From contig JAUPWI010000091.1 of the NCBI GenBank assembly GCA_030916545.1, positions 1-27,923 of the forward strand: a stretch of DNA of 27,923 bases, given 5' to 3'. A model generated the notes under the pieces. The model made no database searches and had not been told where the DNA came from. It saw nothing but the letters and a program-made list of their open reading frames with translations. Source of the stretch: Patescibacteria group bacterium (GTDB lineage: Bacteria > Patescibacteriota > Minisyncoccia > Moranbacterales > UBA1568). Position numbers and translations under genes: made by a program. Below, piece after piece: positions 14,772-22,363 of this stretch (its first letter is position 1; the number at the start of each line of letters is the position of its first letter).

Positions 14772-15517
14772 TCGATACACCGCTTGTCACCGCACATGAT
14801 CTCGGTTTCCGGCACGGGGAAGCCTCCGTGTTGTCCAGTGTGTCGTTTGAAATTTTTCTGGGGGACTATGTCGGTATTCTGGGAGCGAACGGCAGCGGGA
14901 AGACGACGCTTATCAAACTGATCGTCGGTTTGCTCGAGCCTTCAAGCGGTAAGATCGAACTTTTCGGCGATGATCCGCGGGTTTTTCGGGGATGGGATCA
15001 GGTGGGATATGTGCCGCAGCATGTTTTCAAGAACGATCAGAATTTTCCCGCGACGGTCGAGGAGATTGTGGCGAGCGGTTTCGGGCGGGACGAGCGCCGA
15101 CTTTCGGTTCCGGAAAGACGTTCCTGTATGGAACAGGCTCTCGAATCGGCACGTGTCGCGCATGTGCGGCATCGGCGTATCGGTGAGCTTTCCGGGGGTG
15201 AGCAGCAGCGGGCGTTCATCGCGCGGGCACTCGCGACTCGGCCGCAGCTTCTCATTCTTGATGAACCGACTACCGGTATCGATCGGACATCCGAGCGGGA
15301 ATTTTACGCGCTGCTCAAACGGCTCAACGATGACGGGATGACTATATTGCTCATATCGCATGATCTTGATGCGGTCGCGCGTGAAGTGAAGCAGGTCATG
15401 TGCCTGAATCGGACACTTGTGTATTTCGGGGCTCCGGAAGGACTCCATCATCCCGGGACGCTTGAAACGATGTATGGGGATGGGAAGCAGGTGTTGTTTC
15501 ATGGGCACGAGCATTAA
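14762..15517 (+). CDS. znuC: Zinc ABC transporter ATP-binding protein
   Basis: A 251-residue ABC ATPase that energises zinc import. Walker A is GANGSGKT (41-48), the Q-loop Gln is residue 86 (YVPQ), the signature is LSGGEQQR (143-150), Walker B is LLILDEP (163-169) and the switch His is 200 (LLISHD). Length and motif order match metal-importer ATPases of the ZnuC/MntB type. The C-terminal tail is His-rich (LFHGHEH), as in several zinc ATPases. ATG 14762 lies inside the last codons of znuA, so translation is probably coupled; znuB follows 15 bases later. Confidence 0.94.
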   Translation: MSLVDTPLVTAHDLGFRHGEASVLSSVSFEIFLGDYVGILGANGSGKTTLIKLIVGLLEPSSGKIELFGDDPRVFRGWDQVGYVPQHVFKNDQNFPATVEEIVASGFGRDERRLSVPERRSCMEQALESARVAHVRHRRIGELSGGEQQRAFIARALATRPQLLILDEPTTGIDRTSEREFYALLKRLNDDGMTILLISHDLDAVAREVKQVMCLNRTLVYFGAPEGLHHPGTLETMYGDGKQVLFHGHEH

Positions 15518-15532
15518 ATTCTTCGTGGAATT

Positions 15533-16348
15533 ATGGATATTTCGTCGTTGTGGCAATTCGATTTTTTACGGAGGGCTTTCGAGGCCGGTCTGTTGATCGG
15601 AATCGTGGCTCCATTGTTGGGGATTTTCCTGGTCGTGCGACGCTACTCGCTCCTTTCCGACGCGTTATCGCATGTTTCTTTTCTGGGCGTCGCCTTGGCG
15701 CTGATCTTGAAGATCCCGATCTTTTTCGGAGTCCTTTTTCTCTCCGTCTCCGCAGCGCTCGGTATGGAGCGTTTGCGTTCCAGTGGAAAGATCCTCGGGG
15801 AGTCCGTGGTTGCGCTCGTCTTGTCGGGAAGTCTGGCGTTGGCGGTCGTGCTCCTCTCCTCGCTTCGCGGACTCAACGTGAATATCATGAATTATCTGTT
15901 CGGCAGCCTCTCGACGGTGACGCCCTTCGATCTCCTGATGCTGTTCGTCATCGTCATCCTCGTCTTGACGTTCATAGCGCTGCGTTATCACCAGCTTTTT
16001 CTGACGGCACTCGATGAGGATCTGGCGCGCGTATCCGGAGTCCGGGTTTCTCTTCTCAACGCCGCTTTCGCTGCGCTCGCGGCTGGAGTCGTCGCGGCTT
16101 CCCTGCAAATCGTCGGAGCACTCCTGATCGGAGCACTCATGGTGATTCCGGTCCTGGCGGCACTTGAGTTGAGGCGGGGATTCTTCGTGACCTTGGTATT
16201 TTCCGAAGTGATATCTTTGCTCTCCGTGGTCATCGGACTCCTGCTCTCGTACCGATTCGATCTGGCGAGCGGAGGCGCCATTGTCCTGGTCGCGATGGGA
16301 TTCTACTTTTTTGCCTTTTTCGGGCAACGGTTCCTTTTTCGGGATTGA
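15533..16348 (+). CDS. znuB: Zinc ABC transporter permease (ABC-3 family)
   Basis: A 271-residue membrane protein with about eight hydrophobic helices, the permease of the zinc importer. Family features are the start FLRRAFEAGLLIGIVAPLLGIFLVVRRYSLLSDALSHVSFLGVAL, the NIMNYLFGSLSTVTPFDLL segment and the coupling region RVSGVRVSLLNAAFAALAAGVVAASLQIVGALLIGALMVIPV, each of which is typical of ZnuB/MntC permeases (shown here only by key parts: RRYSLLSDALSHVSFLG, YLFGSL, VGALLIGALMVIPV). It closes the regulator-znuA-znuC-znuB operon. The next gene has its own promoter starting 13 bases downstream. Confidence 0.93.
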   Translation: MDISSLWQFDFLRRAFEAGLLIGIVAPLLGIFLVVRRYSLLSDALSHVSFLGVALALILKIPIFFGVLFLSVSAALGMERLRSSGKILGESVVALVLSGSLALAVVLLSSLRGLNVNIMNYLFGSLSTVTPFDLLMLFVIVILVLTFIALRYHQLFLTALDEDLARVSGVRVSLLNAAFAALAAGVVAASLQIVGALLIGALMVIPVLAALELRRGFFVTLVFSEVISLLSVVIGLLLSYRFDLASGGAIVLVAMGFYFFAFFGQRFLFRD

Positions 16349-16360
16349 AGAGAAAAAGCC

Positions 16361-16389
16361 GTGACTTCCATTTCGATCCCTGTTATATT
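16361..16389 (+). promoter_or_regulatory. Promoter of the ABC exporter
   Basis: GTGACT (16361-16366, four of six bases match TTGACA), a 17-base spacer and TATATT (16384-16389) preceded by TGT. The in-frame GTG at 16361 is part of the -35, which argues that translation starts at ATG 16427. Confidence 0.5.
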
Positions 16390-16426
16390 GAGGGAACTTT
16401 TTTATCGGGATAGGGATTCGAATAGT

Positions 16427-18223
16427 ATGCAGTCTTCATCCTCTTTTGTCCGCGTATTGAAATCATACGCCGTGTCGGCCCGCCGGCAGGCGTGGTGGTT
16501 CGCGGCCGTCCTGGTATCGTATGGTCTGGCATCGTTCTTTTCGGGCGTCCTGACCCCGCTGGTGTATCGGCGTATCATCGATAGCATAGCGGGAGCGACG
16601 GATCGTCTCGCCATCGCTCCGATATTGACTGAAAGTTTCTGGATGCTCATCGGAGTCATTTTCTGTTATCAGCTTTTTTATCGGACAGGGGATTTTACGA
16701 TCAGCGCGGCTGAAAGCAGGACCATGGAGGACCTCAATCAGCGCGCATTCGGGGCTTTCATGCGGCAGAACTATACTTTTTTCGCCGACCGTTTCACGGG
16801 AAGCTTGGTCGCTCAGTCTCGGAGATATACGCGGGCTTTCGAGGACATTGCGGATATTCTCGTCTTCAATTTCTGGATGCCGACGATACGGATCACGGGT
16901 ATCGTCGTCACCTTGTTTCTTATCAGGCCGATCGTCGCTGTCATTTTTCTTGTCTGGATCCCGATATACATTGCTATCGCCTTTTGGATGACCAAGAAAA
17001 AGCTTCCATATGATTCCGAGAGCGCAGCGCAGGATTCGGCGTTGACGGCCCGGCTTTCCGATGCGCTTTCGAATATGTTCGCTGTGAAGACTTTCGCTTC
17101 CGAGTGGGAGGAGAACGCCGCCTTCGGTCAGGCGGCAGAGCGGGATGGCACTGCCCGTCTTCGGAGCTGGCGCTTCAACAATATCCTGATCGCTGTCCAG
17201 ACCGTCATGTTCAGTGCGCTCGAGATCGCGGCCATGTATACGGTCATCCAACTCTGGATAGCGGGGAGTGTAAGTACCGGAACGGTCGTGCTGGTGCAGA
17301 TTTATATCGGGTCACTTTTCGGAGAGCTTTTCGGTCTGGGCCGGGCCTTCGGGAGGCTGATGAGAAATGTCGCGGATGCGAGCGAGATGACGGATGTCCT
17401 GGCGCGGAGCGATACCGAACCTTTTGACCGGGTCACATCGGAGATGCCCGTCTTAGGGACGATTTCCTTTGAGAAGATAGGCTTCCGTTATCCGAAAGGC
17501 GGCCGGGTGTTCAAGGATTTCTCGCTGGCCATCCAGGAGGGAGAGAAGGTCGGACTTGTCGGAAGTTCTGGATCCGGGAAGAGTACGCTCACCAAACTGT
17601 TGCTCCGATTCATCGTTCCGGACCGAGGTATTGTCCGGATCGGCGGGCAGGATATCGGTGGGATGTCGCATCAGGAGCTTCGGCGTCTTATCGCGTACGT
17701 TCCTCAGGATACCGCCCTGTTTCATCGGAGCATCGCGGAGAATATCGCGTATGGCCGACCGGAAAGCTCGCGGAAAGAGATCGAGAATGTGGCTAGGCAG
17801 GCTCATGCGCATGAATTCATCATGGCATTGCCGGACGGGTATGACACGCTGGTCGGCGAGCGCGGCATCAAGCTTTCCGGTGGTGAGCGACAGCGTATCG
17901 CCATTGCGCGCGCCCTTCTCAAGGATGCCCCGATACTTGTTTTGGATGAAGCCACGAGTGCGCTCGATACGACCAGTGAACACCATATTCAGGAGGCTTT
18001 GCGTGAGCTTATGCGAGGGCGGACCACTCTTGTTATCGCCCATCGTCTGAGTACGGTGCGCGAGATGGACCGTATTGTCGTATTGGAGCACGGGCGATTG
18101 GCGGAAGAAGGATCTCATGGCGAGTTGATCGCTTCAGAGGGGATATATGCTGGTTTCTGGAATCGCCAGACATCGTCTTTCGGAGAAGTGCTTTTGACGG
18201 ATGAAGGCGAAGAGGGGGTATAG
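16427..18223 (+). CDS. ABC exporter, fused transmembrane and ATPase domains
   Basis: A 598-residue half-transporter (works as a dimer) of the MsbA/multidrug exporter type. About six membrane helices fill residues 20-300. The ATPase part has Walker A GSSGSGKS (379-386), Q-loop VPQD, signature LSGGERQR (483-490), Walker B ILVLDEAT (503-510) and the switch His539 in IAHRLS. Substrate is unknown: lipids, peptides or drugs are all possible. A longer reading from GTG 16361 adds 22 residues but would put the start in the -35 box; ATG 16427 gives a normal N-terminus. It follows the zinc operon but is probably transcribed separately and ends at a terminator before mraZ. Confidence 0.92.
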   Translation: MQSSSSFVRVLKSYAVSARRQAWWFAAVLVSYGLASFFSGVLTPLVYRRIIDSIAGATDRLAIAPILTESFWMLIGVIFCYQLFYRTGDFTISAAESRTMEDLNQRAFGAFMRQNYTFFADRFTGSLVAQSRRYTRAFEDIADILVFNFWMPTIRITGIVVTLFLIRPIVAVIFLVWIPIYIAIAFWMTKKKLPYDSESAAQDSALTARLSDALSNMFAVKTFASEWEENAAFGQAAERDGTARLRSWRFNNILIAVQTVMFSALEIAAMYTVIQLWIAGSVSTGTVVLVQIYIGSLFGELFGLGRAFGRLMRNVADASEMTDVLARSDTEPFDRVTSEMPVLGTISFEKIGFRYPKGGRVFKDFSLAIQEGEKVGLVGSSGSGKSTLTKLLLRFIVPDRGIVRIGGQDIGGMSHQELRRLIAYVPQDTALFHRSIAENIAYGRPESSRKEIENVARQAHAHEFIMALPDGYDTLVGERGIKLSGGERQRIAIARALLKDAPILVLDEATSALDTTSEHHIQEALRELMRGRTTLVIAHRLSTVREMDRIVVLEHGRLAEEGSHGELIASEGIYAGFWNRQTSSFGEVLLTDEGEEGV

Positions 18224-18292
18224 TGAGGTTTCGTACGCGGAAGAACAGTGCGCTTCCGGAACGGAGGCATATGAGTCTGCTGAAGGTCGGTC

Positions 18293-18319
18293 CCGGGTAT
18301 CCTTATACGCGGTTTTTTT
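18293..18319 (+). terminator. Intrinsic terminator after the ABC exporter
   Basis: CCGGGTAT (18293-18300) pairs with ATACGCGG (18305-18312) around a CCTT loop: seven pairs with one G-G mismatch, followed at once by seven T and a second T run. It separates the exporter from the mraZ promoter. Confidence 0.55.
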
Positions 18320-18345
18320 CGTTTTTTTGAGGTATTTTTTATCTG

Positions 18346-18375
18346 TTGACGATTTGGCACAGGGTGGAGTAAAAT
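18346..18375 (+). promoter_or_regulatory. Promoter of the mraZ division cluster
   Basis: TTGACG (18346-18351), an 18-base spacer and TAAAAT (18370-18375), 64 bases before the mraZ ATG. Confidence 0.65.
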
Positions 18376-18410
18376 GGGGGTACTCGCTATGAAAGTGGTG
18401 AGGAGTGGGG
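18362..18410 (+). promoter_or_regulatory. Probable MraZ operator: four TGG boxes
   Basis: Two pairs of boxes surround the -10 and start site: GGGTGG and AAATGG (TGG at 18365 and 18375, 10 bases apart), then AAAGTGG (18392-18398) and GGAGTGG (18402-18408), again 10 bases apart. MraZ proteins are known to bind tandem GTGG-type boxes with about one-turn spacing upstream of their own gene. The boxes here fit in sequence, spacing and place; binding is inferred. Confidence 0.6.
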
Positions 18411-18439
18411 AAAATCGATAAGTAAGAATACACTTCAGC

Positions 18440-18874
18440 ATGTTTATCGGCGAATATTCCCATAGTGTCGATCCGAAGAAGCGCCTCGCGCTGCCTTCGA
18501 AGTTCCGTGGCGAACTCGGAAACCGGGTAGTCGTGACACGCGGACTCGACCATTGTTTGTTCGTTTATCCGATGAAGGTGTGGGAGGAAATCGCCAGTAA
18601 GTTGGGGAATCTTCCGGTGGGAGAAAGCGGGACACGGAGCTTCATCCGGCTCATGCTTTCGGGAGCGGTGGATACGGAGCTTGATAGTCAGGGTCGGGTG
18701 CTCCTTCCGGAATACCTGAAGAATGATGCGGGCCTGAAGAAGGAAGTCACCGTGGTCGGCGTGTATAATCGTCTGGAAATCTGGGATGAAGGTGCTTGGA
18801 AGAAGTATAAGCAGAACGCCGAGAAGAACACTGGGAAAATAGCCGAGGAACTCGGAAAGCTTGGTGTGTATTAA
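18440..18874 (+). CDS. mraZ: Transcriptional regulator MraZ
   Basis: A 144-residue protein made of two SpoVT/AbrB-like halves, the usual length for MraZ. The first half begins MFIGEYSHSVDPKKRLALPSKF, the second has the DSQGRVLLPEYLKND repeat of the same motif; the Asp-x-x-x-Arg-x-x-x-Pro pattern occurs in both. MraZ forms ring-shaped oligomers and controls the division and cell wall (dcw) cluster, of which it is normally the first gene, as here with rsmH next. Repeated TGG boxes at its promoter suggest autoregulation. The leader before ATG 18440 has no strong Shine-Dalgarno sequence. Confidence 0.96.
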   Translation: MFIGEYSHSVDPKKRLALPSKFRGELGNRVVVTRGLDHCLFVYPMKVWEEIASKLGNLPVGESGTRSFIRLMLSGAVDTELDSQGRVLLPEYLKNDAGLKKEVTVVGVYNRLEIWDEGAWKKYKQNAEKNTGKIAEELGKLGVY

Positions 18875-18884
18875 GAGGCCGTTT

Positions 18885-18943
18885 CAATTTTGAGCTTGCA
18901 ATTTTCAGATGAAGATAGGATGGAAATTGTAAGCTGAAAACTG
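18885..18943 (+). repeat. Long imperfect hairpin between mraZ and rsmH
   Basis: A 22-base left arm (18885-18906) pairs with 18922-18943 around a 15-base loop; 20 of 22 positions pair, counting two G-U. The right arm ends at the purine-rich ribosome-binding region of rsmH (GGAAAGGAAGG, 18942-18953). No T run follows, so it is not a standard terminator. It could modulate rsmH translation, be an mRNA processing site or be a palindromic repeat element. Confidence 0.7.
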
Positions 18944-18961
18944 GAAAGGAAGGATATGCGT

Positions 18962-19927
18962 ATGGATGAGACGAGACATAGGCCGGTTCTTTGGCAAGAG
19001 GCGCTTGATGGACTTCGTCTATCGCTTGGCGATACCGTCATCGATGCGACGCTCGGAGGAGGCGGTCACACGCTGCTTTTTCGTTCCGCGATCGGAGAGA
19101 CCGGTAAGGTTGTGTCGTTCGATATGGATCAGGTCGCTGTCGATCGATTCCTTATGCGAGCGAAACAGGATGCGGGCATGTCCGCTGACCTCGAAGTCGG
19201 ACGGTTATCGGTCGTGCATGCGAATTTTTCCGATATCGGTTTCGTAATGGAAGAAATCGGTTTGACATCGGCAGATGCCATTTTCGCGGATCTCGGCTAT
19301 TCGTCCGATCAGATCGAGGATGGCGCGAGAGGACTTTCGTTTCTGAAGGATGGTCCGCTCGATATGCGTCTCGATCAGCGTTCGGATGAAACGGCGGCGC
19401 ATATCGTTAATGTCTGGTCGGAAGCTTCTCTCGCGGAACTTTTTTCCGAGATGGGAGATGAGGAATATGCGAAAGGCATCGCGCGGGCTCTCGTACGGGC
19501 GAGAAAGGAGCGCGCCTTCACGAAGACACTCGAATTGGCGGAAGCGATCGAGCGGGCGGTACCGATGCGTATCCGTTTGAAACGGAAGACGCATCCGGCG
19601 ACGAAGGTGTTCCAGGCGCTTCGGATCGCAGTGAACGACGAGTACGGAAACTTGGAGCGATTCCTCGAACAATCAGTCGGGCTTTTGGCGCCGGGTGGAC
19701 GATTGGGAATCATCAGTTTCCATTCCGGAGAGGATCGGATCGTGAAACGGTTTTTTCATCGGATGGCGAAGGGCTGCGAGTGCCCACCGGAGTTTCCGGT
19801 CTGCGTTTGTCACAAGCAGCCGAAATTAAAGAACGCGTCCCGGGAACCGATCATCGCGAGTGAACGGGAGATATCAGAGAATCCTCGGGCCCGGAGCGCC
19901 AAACTCCGTTTTGCCGAGAAGTGTTGA
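18962..19927 (+). CDS. rsmH: 16S rRNA (cytosine-1402-N4)-methyltransferase RsmH (MraW)
   Basis: A 321-residue class I methyltransferase that adds a methyl group to N4 of C1402 in 16S rRNA. Features: HRPVLWQEALDGL at the start, the S-adenosylmethionine loop DATLGGGGHTL, FDMDQVAVDR for the ribose, ADLGYSSDQIED...RGLSF and PLDMRLDQR, and the late GRLGIISFHSGEDRIVKRFF motif. The C-terminal CECPPEFPVC...C and RARSAKLR segments are typical. ATG 18956 is in frame two codons upstream, but ATG 18962 sits at better spacing from the GGAAAGGAAGG sequence and gives the usual N-terminus. It follows mraZ, the conserved dcw order, and lies downstream of a strong hairpin. Confidence 0.95.
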   Translation: MDETRHRPVLWQEALDGLRLSLGDTVIDATLGGGGHTLLFRSAIGETGKVVSFDMDQVAVDRFLMRAKQDAGMSADLEVGRLSVVHANFSDIGFVMEEIGLTSADAIFADLGYSSDQIEDGARGLSFLKDGPLDMRLDQRSDETAAHIVNVWSEASLAELFSEMGDEEYAKGIARALVRARKERAFTKTLELAEAIERAVPMRIRLKRKTHPATKVFQALRIAVNDEYGNLERFLEQSVGLLAPGGRLGIISFHSGEDRIVKRFFHRMAKGCECPPEFPVCVCHKQPKLKNASREPIIASEREISENPRARSAKLRFAEKC

Positions 19928-19969
19928 GCAAATCATTTGAAAACAAAAAACAAAAAAAGAGAATAGCGT

Positions 19970-20326
19970 ATGATGGTTCCGGGTATTCATTTCCAGAAAA
20001 AGACAAGAAGAAGGGTTCTATCCGAACCGGTTTCGGGTCAGTCCGGTTTTTTTCGGGCGGATATGTCGTTCTTGGTCCTGCTGTTTTTCGTGGGGATATT
20101 GGGAACCCATATATATTCGGTCAATAGCAATGCGGTCCAGGGATACCAGGTCCGCCAATTGGAAAAGGAAATCGCCGGTATGCAGGAAGAAAATGCGCGC
20201 CTGAAGATACGGGAAGCGGATGCTAAGTCCTTTCAGCGTATCGACGAGGCTCGGGAATCATTGTCGCTCGATCAGGCCCTGAACCCCCGGTATTTTGAAG
20301 AACGGGATGTCGTCGCTTCGCGTTGA
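19970..20326 (+). CDS. ftsL: FtsL-like division protein (bitopic, coiled coil)
   Basis: A 118-residue single-pass membrane protein. A basic cytoplasmic N-terminus (KKTRRR) is followed by one hydrophobic helix (about 33-50) and an extracytoplasmic coiled coil with Leu/Ile/Met heptads (RQLEKEIAGMQEENARLKI, about 62-80). FtsL sequences are poorly conserved, so the call rests on this layout and on the position between rsmH and ftsI, which is the standard dcw order. FtsL would join FtsB/DivIC and FtsQ to regulate the septal synthase. ATG 19970 and 19973 are adjacent alternatives. The gene ends seven bases before the large palindrome. Confidence 0.75.
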   Translation: MMVPGIHFQKKTRRRVLSEPVSGQSGFFRADMSFLVLLFFVGILGTHIYSVNSNAVQGYQVRQLEKEIAGMQEENARLKIREADAKSFQRIDEARESLSLDQALNPRYFEERDVVASR

Positions 20327-20333
20327 CCGTTTA

Positions 20334-20518
20334 AGTATCTCTCTCAAATCTCACCGCGTGAACAAGCAAGAAACAAACGCTTGTCGGTGAAAACGGGAGA
20401 ATTTCGGCTGCAAACCTTTCAAAGCTTGTCAGGTTACGAAAGTAACCCTCCGTACTTTTCAAGGTTTTCGCACGAAATTCTCCCGTTTTCCCTCGACATG
20501 AGATTTGAGAGAGATACT
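20334..20518. repeat. 185-base nested palindromic element between ftsL and ftsI (MITE-like or structured RNA)
   Basis: The ends are a perfect 20-base inverted repeat, AGTATCTCTCTCAAATCTCA at 20334-20353 and its complement at 20499-20518. Inside, a perfect 17-base repeat (20390-20406 with 20473-20489, 18 pairs counting the next base) joins the right outer arm almost without a gap through GTCGG/CTCGAC-type pairing. Nested further are AAACCTT/AAGGTTT (20412-20418, 20461-20467), AAAG/CTTT (20421-20424, 20455-20458) and the tip GGTTAC-GAAA-GTAACC (20432-20447), a GNRA-type tetraloop. A side hairpin ACAAGC/GCTTGT (20362-20384) fills the left arm, giving a three-way junction. TAA flanks the 19-base inner ends on both sides. 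It has no long reading frame and no terminator-like T run. Confidence 0.85.
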
Positions 20519-20575
20519 AATGAGTGAGAGCGCCGATCGGATCGCACCGGCGTGTATCGGTGAGAGAACGGCCTT

Positions 20576-22342
20576 ATGCGCATCCAACAGAAAAAAACGA
20601 TATCGAAGGGCAGGAGCGTCGTAATGCTCCGCGTCCCGTTCGCCTTTGTCTGCTTCCTTCTTATCGGTACGGGCCTGCTCTGGCAGCTGTATCGTATCCA
20701 GGTACGCGATCACGTGCTTTGGAGCGAGCAGGCGCAGAATCAACGTCTTTCGACTTTCGATCTCAAAGCCGAACGGGGTGAAATTTTTTTGCATGACAAC
20801 GGGGAACCGTATCCGCTCGCGGTGAATCGGGAATACATGGCCGTGTATGTCGTGCCTCGGGAAGTGCGTGATCCGAAAGCGGTCGCTCGCGAACTTGCAG
20901 TTGTCTTGGGCAAGGATGAGGGGGAAATTCTTGGGAAGCTCTCCGATCCGACCGATCCGTTTGAGATGGTCAAGCGCCGCCTGAGTGACGACGAGGAGGA
21001 GCGGATCAGGGGACTTTCGCTCAAGGGTGTTTCGTTGCTTTCGGAAAAATACCGTTATTATCCGGCAGGAAATCTTGCATCGCATGTCGTCGGATTCGCG
21101 GGGCTGGGAGAGCAGGGAGGGGCCGGCGGATACGGTGTTGAGGCGGCCTTCGATTCGGAACTGAAAGGAAAGCTTTCACGAGTACACGAAGAGCGTGATG
21201 CCGGTGGGCGCTGGATCTCGCTTTCGAACTCACGCGGCGATGCTCCCGATCACGGTGATGTTCTGACCTTGACCATCGATCGGGTCATTCAGCATGAGAC
21301 GGAAAAAATCGTCCGGGAATACAGGGAAAAGCATGAGGCCGACGCGATGACGGTGATTGTCATGGAGCCGGCTACGGGAAAGATCTTGGCGATGGCGAAT
21401 GCTCCGGATTTCGATCCGAACAAGTATGCGGAAACGGAGGATTTTAGTCTGTTTCTCAATCCGGCGGTCAGCTCGACATACGAATCGGGATCCGTCATGA
21501 AGCCGATCACCATGGCTATCGGCATTGATGAACAAAAAGTCGCTCCGACCACCGAGTATACCGATACCGGGTCCGTGTCGGAATCCGGGTATACGGTGCG
21601 GAATTCCGAGGGGAAAGTCTACGGGAGAAGCACGATGACCAAGGTGCTCGAAGAATCCATCAATACAGGGATGATCTTCGTCGAACGATCGGTCGGACAC
21701 AAGGTCTTCGCGGAACGACTCAGGCGTTTCGGCTTCGGAGAAAAAACGGGAGTGAGATTGCCGGCCGAGTCGGGAGGTAATCTACATAATCTGAATGATT
21801 TCCGTATCGGGATACAGTTCTATACGGCTGCCTATGGGCAGGGTATCACGGTCACGCCTCTTCAGATCGTGACGGCCTATGCGGCGCTGGCCAATGGCGG
21901 TGTCCTGATGCGGCCCCAGATCGTGGAAAGTATCAAACATGCCGATGGGAGTGTCGAAACGGTGGAACCGATAGAAGTACGCAGGGTAATCAGCAAGGAA
22001 ACGAGCGAGACGATCGGGCATATGTTGAGGAACGTCGTGGTGAACGGACATGGGAAGCGCGCGGATGTTCCGGGATATGAGGTGGTCGGGAAAACAGGAA
22101 CGGCTCAGGTCGCCAGGACGGACGGCGGCGGGTATGAAGAAGGGAAAACGATCGGATCGTTCGCGGGATATGCGCCGCGCGAGAATCCGCGTTTCGTCGT
22201 GCTGATGAAGGTGGACAATCCGAAAGATGTCCAGTGGGCCGAGTCGAGCGCGGCTCCGGCTTTCGGCCAATTGATGCGGTTTTTGCTCGAATATGCGAGA
22301 ATAGAACCAACAGAGTCTCTCGAGCCTTTGAAATCCCGTTAG
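20576..22342 (+). CDS. ftsI: Penicillin-binding protein, FtsI/PBP3-type transpeptidase
   Basis: A 588-residue class B penicillin-binding protein, the septal peptidoglycan transpeptidase. A basic tail and one membrane helix (about 18-40) anchor it. The PBP dimerisation domain (about 60-225) contains the RGEIF motif near 67-71. The transpeptidase domain has the nucleophile Ser306 in SVMK (306-309), SxN at 361-363 (SIN) and KTGTAQ (506-511). No PASTA domains follow. Position after ftsL in the dcw cluster supports FtsI over an elongation PBP2. The start ATG lies 57 bases after the palindromic element; no good promoter is visible in between, so the message probably includes that structure. Confidence 0.94.
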   Translation: MRIQQKKTISKGRSVVMLRVPFAFVCFLLIGTGLLWQLYRIQVRDHVLWSEQAQNQRLSTFDLKAERGEIFLHDNGEPYPLAVNREYMAVYVVPREVRDPKAVARELAVVLGKDEGEILGKLSDPTDPFEMVKRRLSDDEEERIRGLSLKGVSLLSEKYRYYPAGNLASHVVGFAGLGEQGGAGGYGVEAAFDSELKGKLSRVHEERDAGGRWISLSNSRGDAPDHGDVLTLTIDRVIQHETEKIVREYREKHEADAMTVIVMEPATGKILAMANAPDFDPNKYAETEDFSLFLNPAVSSTYESGSVMKPITMAIGIDEQKVAPTTEYTDTGSVSESGYTVRNSEGKVYGRSTMTKVLEESINTGMIFVERSVGHKVFAERLRRFGFGEKTGVRLPAESGGNLHNLNDFRIGIQFYTAAYGQGITVTPLQIVTAYAALANGGVLMRPQIVESIKHADGSVETVEPIEVRRVISKETSETIGHMLRNVVVNGHGKRADVPGYEVVGKTGTAQVARTDGGGYEEGKTIGSFAGYAPRENPRFVVLMKVDNPKDVQWAESSAAPAFGQLMRFLLEYARIEPTESLEPLKSR

Positions 22343-22355
22343 ACGGGCGTATAAT
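22328..22355 (+). promoter_or_regulatory. Promoter giving a leaderless murF-like mRNA
   Basis: TTGAAA (22328-22333), a 16-base spacer and perfect TATAAT (22350-22355), overlapping the ftsI stop codon. The ATG at 22364 is eight bases after the -10, so transcription would begin at or within two bases of the start codon. Confidence 0.65.
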
Positions 22356-22363
22356 TTCATCCT

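Noticed and set aside
16361..16426. A 22-residue N-terminal extension of the ABC exporter from GTG
   Set aside because: The GTG is part of a plausible -35 box, and the -10 lies inside the extension; ATG 16427 gives a normal exporter N-terminus.
18271..18330. A 19-codon frame with GGAGG three bases before its ATG, running through the terminator before mraZ
   Set aside because: Spacing of the ribosome-binding site is short, the product (MSLLKVGPGYPYTRFFSFF) is nondescript, and it overlaps a terminator hairpin. An attenuator leader is conceivable but unsupported.
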